DNA of 64,000 nucleotides from Sycobia sp. Sy_11. Taxonomy: Eukaryota > Arthropoda > Insecta > Hymenoptera > Epichrysomallidae. The stretch covers positions 20,001 through 84,000 of the forward strand of contig JACCIC010000362.1 of the NCBI GenBank assembly GCA_018907035.1. Reading direction: 5' to 3'. Of this stretch, positions 1 through 11,800 are shown one piece after another. A program made the position numbers and the translations under genes. A model generated the notes under the pieces. That model had not been told where the DNA came from and did no database searches. It was given only the letters and a program-made list of their open reading frames with translations. Within the stretch, counting starts at the first letter, position 1. Each line of letters starts with the position of its first letter.

Positions 1-145
1 TATATATATAGTACCAAATATGATATATATATATAAAGCAAAAAATCTTAAATTTCCGACGAGACGTTACTCTGATTTACAAGATGCTATCAATAAAAGA
101 AGATGTATGAGGCGGCTATTACAGACATTTCAATTAATTACACAG

Positions 146-381
146 GATAAAGTGCAAGGACAATGGTAATGCGGGATACGAGGAGTTTGAAATGCCGAGC
201 GAGCATATCAAAGAAAACAGGGGCTTCGAGGATGAAAGGGGGAGAAGGTTCAGTAGACACAGCTCCATCGACTCGCTGCCGGAACCAGAAAGACCACCAC
301 TACGACACATCGACACTTATTGCATGCCCGAATGCCCCTGTCTATCTAAGAGGTACACCATCGCAGTCTTGGCCTGTGTAG
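146..381 (+). CDS. VGlut: VGLUT exon with cytosolic N-terminus and start of TM1
   Basis: The frame is open from 138 and a plausible acceptor (ttacacag) ends at 145, so this may be an internal exon. The first in-frame ATG is at 192; using it gives about 52 residues before TM1, similar to mammalian VGLUTs. It ends in [12 protein letters not shown] at a phase-1 donor (gtgagc at 382) that joins exactly to GFVISFG in the next exon. The acidic, Arg-rich N-terminus has no signal peptide, as expected. Upstream bases 1-145 are AT-rich and show no further exon. The 5' edge of the exon is uncertain. Confidence 0.85.
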
Positions 382-2912
382 GTGAGCTTAATATCATTCG
401 GTGGGCAGCTATTTTTATACATATTTATATGCATATATATAGAGATATAGAAAGACGCCGTAATCAGCGCTCGGATTTACAAAGATTTTGTTTTTCATGA
501 GATTTCACGTTTCCTAATAATGACGGCATCAGTTCATACATTCACACAGTATAATAGAATCGAGTTAGTTATACTCAATTAGTGTCTATGTGTCTTCCAT
601 CTAGGTCTATTCTTATTGATTATATCAATTATGATTGAGCATGCCTGTTCAATGATATGTCCTTTCTGACACTTTTTACATCACTTTCCTTATATCAGAT
701 AAAAAGACATCGCTTCCTAGAAACTCAATATCATTTTTGATTTCAAGTCTATCGGCTTCTAATTGCACTCTAACCACCGTGCTTACTTTTCCACGACTGA
801 ATAGCACTCACTCGTTGTTTTACAGTGCCAGCTGCAGTACGTACTCTGTTATTCATACTTATAAACATCTTACGACTTCATTCAGTTAAGGCAGTATTCT
901 ACTTTAGATCCTCGAAGAAAACGCTATTTTTGTGAAATTTTTCTGAGAATGCTATTGAAGATATAGATGTAGGATTTGAAATGCTTAATAAAATTACTCT
1001 TGAAGTTCATAAAAATTTTTTTTTTATTTATTCTATACATTTTTATACACGTAAAGTATGGTCGAAGCCAACACCTCAAAAAGTAGGTAACGTTGTCGTG
1101 GTCGTAAAATCTTGCCAACGGATGGTCTGAAACAAAAAAATCAAATAGTTGTATGTTCAGTATGACTCCAGAAACCAATCTAACTAGAATATTTAATGTT
1201 CTTGCAAAATCAACAAAATGGCTGCTACAATACGGAAGAAAAAAAATTGCTTTTTTTCCGTCTTTTTTGCAATAAAAATATAGTTAGAATTAAAATTTTA
1301 AGTTGACGTAGTTAGGACGGTTGATACAAACATATAGAATATGTGTTCAAAATTTTACAAGGATCGGTTCAACAGTTTTTTATTTTTCACGACCACGGTA
1401 CTTGAAAACGCTGTTTTGAGAAAAACGCTTTTAAAGTTTTTGTAAGTGAAAAATCGTAGAAAAAATTATCTTACGATCAATCAGCGATGCCTGGGCCATA
1501 CAATATGCCTTCAGCTTGTTCCAGGCGAGTATTTTCATCTAATTGAGTCTGCATTTTTGAGTTCTGCTCTCCTTAGAAGCCTCGTCGAGCGGCGGTTCTG
1601 GCGTTCTTCGTATTGGCGAACTGCATGGCGGTTTGGCCGATCTTCAGGCCCATAATTTCCATTATTTTCGAAAGCTGGCTGAGTCCTTCATTAAAAATGC
1701 AGGCAGCAGTGAGGTATGCAATTTTAACGATTTTTTTTCCATTATAGACATCTATATTTCCATATAGACTCAACAACAAACTGTTGAGTTGAAACACTCA
1801 TTGTTATTTTGAGTATTTCTGCCCAAACATCTCTCCAGCAATTCCGTCTTTGTTAGATCTTCGTGGATTGGTTTCAGCACCTCTGGTGCGTCACTAGCAA
1901 GAGCAGAACGATGTTTATAAATTTTTAAAGCGTTGTTTGCTTCGGCCTTCTTATACTTGCACCAGCTGTCTGAACAGTACGTAGGCTATGGTTTTGAGTC
2001 TGTTGAAATTTTGTGGTAATAGGCGGCCCAGATCTCGTTTCGCATGCCTTCTACTGAATTTGAATATCTTTCAATTGTAAGACGTAGTTTTTAGATAACT
2101 CCTTCAGTAATTTGATACTTAGATATCAGTTTCACTTTTTTAATCACGACTTTCGATTTCTTCACAACTTTCTCCACTACTGAAATACAGAATGGAAACA
2201 CAGAAGCAAAATTATAAAGGAAAGGTAATATTGAGAAGCAAAGGTATACATTTTGATGAGAATATATATAGGTGTAATGATTTATAATAGGGGAACAGCT
2301 GCTGCAGCGAACAAGGCCAGGTAGATGGCTTATCCGGCGCGCGTGCTGGGCGGGGCGGAATGGCGCGCTCAGGTAAGTGCGTTCGAAAGGTGAAAAAGTA
2401 TAGTTAGACTACCTGAATCTTTCTGAAATTTTGAGCTAACATTCTTGAATATATTTACTTTAGAAAAATGTAAAAAAAATAAAATATTTTTTTTTCATAG
2501 TTATAAAGTAGAATACTACCTTAAACTGAACTAATTAATACTCATGCACGACCTACACGGCTACTATAGCATCAGCGTACGCGATAAGACATACAGTTAT
2601 GGGTATATGCAGTCTAAAAAGGAGACACAATGCTATACGAGTCATAGATTTGTCTGTAGTTGGTCGAGGTATGTCTCTGATTGCCTCATCGACGACCCCT
2701 GCGCAGTTTTAGGAACTAACTCTATCCTTTTTCTTAGATATCAATACTCCAGCTTTGTAATTAATATATACAATAATGTTACATCATGCATTGATATAGG
2801 CTAGAGCTTATAAAATATTATTCTAACTCTTAGGCCTCCCTGAAAGAAGCTCAAACTTGATATATTTCATGATTCTTAATTGCGATATATATTTATTTTT
2901 TCAAATTGAATG

Positions 2913-2969
<57 letters not shown>

Positions 2970-5568
2970 TTGAATGTAGAAGTAAGTTTCAAGCGTTTTT
3001 TTTCCAAAATGTGAGATATTAATATGAAAAGATATAAATTATTGAAAGTATTATCAACTGAAAGCTATAACTGTTTTTCATCTTTTTAGAAATTTATGAA
3101 TTCTGGACCAAAAAAATTTCTCCTCCTTCGAATCTAAGAACGTATCAAGCTAATTTTTGATTCCCTCTAATAAACTGAAGGTTATTCCAGTAATAACGTT
3201 CGGCATTAATCGCAAAAAAGTGGTAATTAGGTGGTGCCAAGTTTGAACTTAAGGCGGGTAATGCAGAATTTCCTACCCACTATACTTCAAATAGTTTTTG
3301 ACGCCGCAACATGCGGTCCAGCGTTATCGTGATGAAAAGACAGACTCCTTCCTGGTTTCATATTCTGGTCGTTTTTCCTGTAATGCTTCCTTCAAACAAA
3401 TAAATTGGAACTTTGGCCTTTTCATGGTTTGACCACTCGGAAGCAGTTCAAAATATACGACACCCTTCTGATATCATCATATGCAGTGCATGACTTTAAT
3501 TGCGTGAATATTTCGCTTTGGCTTCGATTGAGCGGACTCGTCAGGTTTTGTATATGATTTTCTATGTTTACGATTATTATAACAAATCCATTATTTATCA
3601 ACAGTGACGATAGAATGCAAAAGGGGTTATTTTTATAGCACTGCAGTAACCTTTCGGACATGCAAAGTTGCCCTTCGACATCTTTCGGCTTCGATTGATA
3701 TGACACACAGTTTACATCTTTTGAATGAATCCAAATGTTTATTGGCGCAGAAACACGGCTTGTTCCTCGTCTTCAAAATTTTTCGGCTTTCTGAAGCGAT
3801 CGTTGTCTTCATCGTCAAAATGACCACTTTTGAACCGTTTGAACAATTCGCAGTACGTTGATTCACCAATATATTCCGTCCTAGAAGTTTCCGAAAGCAA
3901 ATGATAGGCCTCAGCCACACTTTTCCTTATAAAAAAAATAAATAAGTAAATCTGTACATCATTGTAACATTTGTTGACCTCCAGTTTATAGTAGGTTTCG
4001 AACAACGGTTTATTGCATCTACTTATTCCAGACTAGAGTTGTTATCCAGTGTATAGACTGGTTGTTTGTTTATTTCCATTATGTATTTACATTTTTGTAG
4101 ACGGGTGTATAGTGTCGGTCTACTTATTTAGGAGATAAATAGATAAATAAATATTTTGCTTTATATTTTGCCTTGTACTTTACTTATTTAGGAAATAAAT
4201 ACATAAACAAATATTTTGCCTTATATTTTGTCATGTATATGATTTATATGTATATATATTTGTATAAATCCGTCAAATCCAACTGTCAGTTCCCTACATA
4301 CCTATTCAGGTTCCTCTGGCATTTCTGCTTCGAGCAGATTTTCGATTGCTTCAATAGACTCCTGGATTTGAAGGAGTTCCTTTGCTAATTTTTCAAGCGC
4401 TGTATAGGACGCTTTGCTCAACAAAGCTCTTACCTCAACAGAGGTATTATTTTCCCTTTGGAACCTGATCCTAATTTCCTCATATTTGGGACAGACCGCC
4501 AGGACGTGCTCTGGTGTATCCGCCACCTCACATGAACATATATCGCTCTCTCTCTCTCAGATGGAAGCGAGAGAGATATGACCCAAAGTCTCCATATCCA
4601 GTGAGAAACTGAATTAACCATCGCGATGGCTCCATCTAATCTGCCCCAATCCTATCTCTGATACGGTAGATAAGAATGTGTCAGCTTACCTTTTGTCGAG
4701 TTATCCCAGATTTCCTGCCAGTCATCGAGATATCTTTAAGATACCTCTCGCGCGGCACGACGTTGGTCCTCAAGTGACGCTGCATTTTTACGATTTCCAT
4801 ACAGTTCCGATCTACGTCGCTACTGCCGCTGCGTATAGAGCGATAGGTGTGAACAGCCCGGTATAGAGAGTACTAAGTTTCTTAAATTTCTGGACCCATT
4901 CCCATCTTGCCAGACATCCAATCCTGTTCAATTTGGATTGTACCGCTTTCAAATGGCAACCGATTTTTAGATGTTCGCCGAAGTGGATTCCAAGGTATCT
5001 GATGCTTTTTAATCTCTTCACCCTCGAGATGCCGATTTTTATGAGAGGGGGAACTTTCGAATGAAGGTGGCCTTTCAAGATCAACATTCGACACTTTTCA
5101 GAGGCCAGTCTCATTTTATTGAAGCGACACCAGGATTTTACTTCTTCAATATAACTCTGGTCTATCCGTTCGATCTATCTACGCGTGTCTCTCTCCACCA
5201 GGGACCAAATAGCATTGGCATCTGCAATGACCTCACACTCCAGTCTTGAGAACTGCCAAAGAAGAGGATCATGGATAAGGGCACATTTCCTGATACTAAA
5301 GAATAGAAGCAGCGCTTCTCGCAAATGACGTTTATTTGGTTGTACGTTTATTTGGTTGTACGTTTATGTGATTTTGCTGGATTAAGTAAACGGCACTGAA
5401 AGAAATACTCAAATATAATGCTGCAAAGTTTGACAGATACACAACATACAAACATAACAAATAAGGTCTGACATTTCTGTCACACATTATATGTCACACA
5501 CTCATACATTTCTGTCTTACACTGGTGCCGCCATCTTTTAACAGACTCTGAAACTTACTTGAAACTTA

Positions 5569-5620
<52 letters not shown>

Positions 5621-5833
5621 TAACAAATAAATTAATATTTGGTGCGCTATTATATTTTGTGGAATTAAATTAAATAATTTAGATATATTTCTAAGAATAT
5701 ATTTTCTCACTTGGGTGATTCCACAGATTAAACGATGTACAACATCGATAAAAAAAAATTTATCGATGTTGTGCATCGTTTAATCTGTGGAATCACCCAA
5801 GTGAGAAAATATATTCTTAGAAATATATCTAAA

Positions 5834-5891
<58 letters not shown>

Positions 5892-8800
5892 TTTGTGTTG
5901 TATGAAAGGAGAGAAGTTTAGCACTCCCCTAGTTAGGAATATATATTAAATATTATAGTTTATACATATCTAAATTTAATTCACCAAAGTAATTTAATAT
6001 AAAAAAGTTAAAACATATATGCGAATATTAAATCTAAGCTGATTAATTATCTTACACTTTTTTTAATTATTCGCATTGAATACTATCCTATTTAATAATC
6101 TTTCATTTTTTAATAATAATTAATAATACATATCTGATGATTTGATCGATATTTAAACATATATTCTTTACTAAAACAGTAGTGAATTAGAAACCTACAG
6201 ATGTTATATTTGTTCATGTATCATTAGATTAGATACTTTCTCTCCCTCTCCCTCTCTCTTGCAGTCTCTCCCTCTCTCTCGCTCTGTCATTTAAAAAATC
6301 TGTAGTATTTTAATAAACCACTCTTTTAATGAAGAATAAGTGTTCAAATGTCGATTAAATCATCGAATATATATTATTAACAATAGTTAAAAAATTCAAA
6401 CTGATTATTTAATTTATAAAAATTTAAGCTTTGTTCTTATTTATTTTTCTGGTTCTATATGGGATTACAAAAATGAATAATTATAAGTTTGAGTAACATG
6501 TGATTATTCAGCTTATTTTTATCTTCGTTGCTTGTGATTTTTATGTAAAATTGCTATGATGAAATAAATTAAGGTATGTATAAACCTTAATATTTAATAT
6601 ATATAAACCATTCTCTTTGTAAAAATATATATATATTATTTCATGTATAAAACATGGAATATATATATAAATTTTGAGTTTATTTCAGGGAGGCCTAAGA
6701 GTCAGAATAAGAGCAATATTTTAAAAGGCGCAACTTGTATCGATACATGATATACATCATTAGATATATTATTTTCCAAACCTAGAGCATTGATACCTTG
6801 GGAAAGGAACAGCGCTATGTGATGAAATTATACAGGGATCAATGATAAAGTAATCAGAGATACCTCAACCAATTTCAGCCAAATCCATCACCCAAATATC
6901 ATGGCCTCTCTTTATAAGTAAACGATCTCACTGTACATTCCAGAAACAAGACTCAAGGTAGACACTTGTGTGAACCCTCCAATTATGCAATAATGCATTT
7001 TATGCAGCGTTGTGGAAGCCAAACTTTGGTCTATTAAGTATTTACGTATAATTTGTACAAGGCATGAGTCTATCCTAAAGGATAGCTCTAATGCCTCCAG
7101 CATTTTGGAAAAGTTCATTGACAATTATTGCCGTTGTATCTTTTGTCATTGTTCAGGATATATTTTTGTAGTCGTTACCCTAGGGACGGGTGTCCATCTC
7201 GGTTTCTGATTCTTTTTCAGCATCCCGTCCTACTATCACTAATCACTAACCTCAAACGTCTTTTGACTTATGATGCCTGCTTTACAAAGTACAAGATACC
7301 AATGAAGGTGGATTAAAAAGAGGAAAACTCACTGAAAAAGCTTTTCAAATATAATTATTTAAATAATAGAATATGATAATATAATAATACAGTTTAGTTC
7401 CTGAGGATTAAACATCGGATACCAAAGCTGAATCTAAATTTAAGGTGGTGGACGCAGTCAGGTTGTGCTTGTTACGCTCTTACTAATATGGAATTTGGTT
7501 TTTATTATTTTTATTTTATTTATTATTTTATATTTATTTTTATTTTATCAATAATTTTATTTTTATTTTTATTTTTAATTTTTAATATACTTTATTCTAG
7601 TAATAAGTTTAATTTCATATTCTTCGGGGGTGAATATAGATAAGAACAGTTTGACTGACATTATTTTAGCTAATATATTATATTATAAAGATTGTAAGAA
7701 TGATAAAAATATTTATTAATTTAATTGAATATACAATAGACAAACTATATATTAGGTTGTCAAATATCTCCTTTCTGCCTTTTTGTCTTATGAATTTCAC
7801 GGTTATATACAACGCGCTACAGAGCTCGTATCTGGCAATACTATACATCATTTGAAAGGTCTTGACATAACGTACAAAACGACGCTATGCATGATTAGTT
7901 TGGATATTGCGTTCAAAAGTTATAGACGTGTAAACATAGAATTCACTAACGCCAAAATCGCGCTATTTTAAAGTTTTCTTTTATTTTAGGGGATGGCGCG
8001 CTGTCACTTCGAACCGCAGAGGAATGGCTTCGACGATTCAAAGCCGGTGAAAACGACACCATGGATAAGCCAGCCCGCGGAAGACCTGTGATAAAAAATA
8101 CCGATTAAATCATGGAATTTCTCTGGTTAGACCGGCAATTGGCATTTCATGACATCGCCCAGGAGATGAGAGTTAGTTACCAAACCATTTTAAACCATCT
8201 GCAGAAGGCTGGATACAAAAAAGCTTGATGTTTGGGTGCCGCATGATTTGACGGGAAAAAACCTTCTGGACCGAATCAATGCTTGCGATGTGCTGTTGAA
8301 ACGGAACGAACTCGACCCATTTTTTAAGCGGATGGTGATTGGCAACAAAAAATGGATCACATACAACAATATTAGGCGAAAACGGTCGTAGTCCAAGGCC
8401 GGTGGACCGTCCCAAACAGTAGTCAAGCTGGGATTGACGGCCAGGAAGGTTTTGCGGAAGGTTTTGCTGTGTATTTGGTGGAATTGGAAGGGAATCATCC
8501 ACTATGAGCTGCTCTTATATGGCCAGACGTTTAATTCTACCATCTACTGTGAACAAATGGACCGCTTGAAGCAGGCTATGGACCAGAAAGGTCCACAATT
8601 GGTAGTGTTTCACCAGGACAATGCCAGATCACACACTTCGTTGACGACTGGTCAGAAGCTATAGGAGTTCGGATGGGAGGTTTTATCGCATCCACCATAT
8701 AGCCCAGGCATAGTGCCCAGTGATTACCACCTGTTCCTGGCATGTCGAACGCTCTGAGTGGTGTAAAGTTGGACTCAAAGGAGGCTTGTGAAAAGTAGCT

Positions 8801-11800
8801 ATCCGAGTTCTTTGCAAATAGGGAGAGGAGTTTCTATGAGAGGGGTATTATGAAGTTGCCGTCTAGATGGAAACAGATTATTGAACAAAACGGCTCATAT
8901 TTGAAATAAATCTGACCACTGTAACACTTTTTATAAAGCATTGAATGAAGAGCAGAAAAGCGAAAGGGAGATATTTGACAACCTAATACTTTGTTCATTA
9001 GTTTTTCCTTGACTGACCTACTATTGCAGTAAATAATATTTAATAAATACATAACTCAATGAATAATATACTAAATTTTTTAGTGTTTTTTTCTCAAAAT
9101 TATATTGGTCGATCATTGAATTTATGTAATTCAACTATCTTTATATTATAGTTATCAAATTATTTCCGATAATACAGTTTCAGTTTTATTCACTGAGCAT
9201 AGAATTATTAAAACTCGTGATAATCCTGTTTTACGATTTTTTTTATGTGGCACATGTAATTTTATTTTACCGAGATATATCAAAAGGTATATAAAGAACA
9301 AAGAAAAACATAAATTAAAATAATATAATTAATCTTATGTTGCATTCGAACAGTATCGTTCATTAATGTTACAGGATTACATTTTATGTAGCTACTGTTG
9401 TTGGTGGCTTGTAAATTACGAGGACGAACCAACAAAAGGGTAAATTTTTCATAACTTCCTTATTTATGAATATTTTTACACCAGATTTTTCTCACCTTCA
9501 AACTATTTTCCTTTGATCACAATGCACTTCTGCAAGCAATGCTTCTGTTTTTCAAAATATTTTTTAAATTCATTTATCGAGATGTTCTTCAAACCTTCTT
9601 GCCAAATATACTTCAACTCATCTCTTCTTATGTGAAGACTATGGGCAAATTTAGCTGCAACACTTTCGATGTGCAAATCTTGGGATAAAATCATAAAATC
9701 CTTTCAAGTGAACTCCATGATATTCTACTCATCTCATCGAATTGATCAATAGTTCGACGACGGTTTTTACGTATAAGAGCATTGATTTTGTCAACGTTTT
9801 CGTCATTTCTAGACGTTGCAAGTCGTTCTGAATGGAGTTGGTCTTCAAATCATATTTCTCCATTTTTTAAATGTGAAAGCCACTCGTGGACTCTCGACAA
9901 TTGCGCATCACATTTTTACTGAAATGGAAAAAGGTATTCCACTACAGGTAGTTCTACGGATGAACCGATACACTCACCGCGATAAAACTGCGCACACTAA
10001 TTCAGGAGACATTTCCCTCAAGCATTTCCCTCTGCACCGAGCAACCCGATTCACGTTCCGTCCATCATCCCTTATAGTGGTCAGATAAAAAGTATTTCTG
10101 TATTATTATTGGTCTAAATATCGTTATTTATTTCTATTGTACTGAACTCAGTATATATTAAGAGCTGCTTGAACTATTTTATCTTTTCTTGCAATTCTTA
10201 TCTGTTGTTGCAATTCAGTATTTATTAACATTGTTATAATTTTTCAAAATCCTGAAATAATAATGAATTTCACGTATATTTTGATTGTTAACTTACATAT
10301 CATTTCTGAGGTTGTGTAAAATCTATTTGAATATTTTTATTAACGAATATTCATGTTTGCATATAATATGTGATTTTATAATTATTTTTTCAGGCTTTGT
10401 TATTTCATTTGGCATGAGATGCAACATGGGAATGGCCAAGCTAAAATCCAGCAATGAGTCAGAGAATGTATTCAACTGGACAGTTGCAACACAGAGTGCA
10501 GTTGATTCTTCGTTTTTCTGGGGCTACCTGGTCACTCAAGTTCCTGGAGGTTTCCTCGCTTCTCTATATCCAGCAAATCGCATATTCGGCTTGGCCATAG
10601 TAACTTCTTCTTTCCTCAATCTCCTCGTACCTGGAGCCATTAACCTTAGTCCTGTCATGGATATGGTTGTTCAAGTTTGCAAGGGTTTAGTTGAGGTAAA
10701 GGATGAAAAATTTTTTATTGTGACTACCAAAATTGCTCGTATCAATATTTTCCCACATTATTTTTTTCTTCGAGTTATCATATTTTTAACCTAAGAAATA
10801 TAATGAAAGTTAAATTATCAGTAAAATTTTATTAAAATAGTATATTTTATTATTTTAAATTATAATCAGTTTTCTTAAATGAGACCACTTTATGTAAGAT
10901 TTTATGTAGGGTGTAACATATCCAGCGTGCCACGGTATATGGAAATATTGGGCACCACCCCTTGAAAGATCCCGCTTAGCAACTCTTGCATTTTGTGGTT
11001 CATATGCTGCCGTTGTAATAGGAATGCCATTATCTGGTGTATTAAGTAACTGGTTGGGTTGGCCTGCCTCTTTTTATTTTTATGGTAAGTAAAATCATCT
11101 GATAAAATTTTATTAACCGAGCAGTTCATATTATTTAAATATTTGCACGATTTCAGGCATTTCCGGTTTAATTTGGTACTGCTTTTGGTTGTGGCTGGCA
11201 TTTGAGAAACCTTCTAAACATCCATGTATCTCAGCGCGGGAGTTACGTTATATCGAAGATTCATTGGGACAAGGTCAAGTTAATATATCAATGCCAACCT
11301 TCTCGACAACACCTTGGCGAATGTTTTTTACTTCTATGCCTGTTTATGCTATTATAGTCGCTAACTTCTGCAGATCTTGGAATTTTTATCTGCTCGTACT
11401 TTTCCAAGCTCGCTTTATGCACGAGGCCTTTGGCATGCCCGTTGTAGAGGTTAGTAGATATTAATGTCACAATTACACTTGCAGATATATTTTTCAGTTT
11501 TCATTCTAAGCAAATGATTATGCTACATAAAAATATATTTTTTATCATAAGCGGGCCTAAAGTAGTATTTTAGTATGCAAAAAGCAATTGCTGAAGTGTT
11601 ACGTTTTCCTTTAGATATTGTACTTGAAGTACGCACGATACAGCTTATATAATTCTATACTTTCTTATATATACAAATATATATTAAGAACATAAAATAT
11701 CTGCCTTAAGTATTGAAATCGAAACAAATGATAATCTGAATTGTTGAAATTTTCACAAGAGATTACCAATGCGTTAAATAAAAAGATATAAAATAATAAC

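Noticed and set aside
5570..5776. 68-codon minus frame across the palindrome
   Set aside because: Ends in TA-repeat translation (alternating Ile-Tyr); the hairpin explains the open frame.
8190..8502. Minus-strand frames over 100 codons inside 8.1-8.5 kb
   Set aside because: Shadows of the M2 transposase on the opposite strand.
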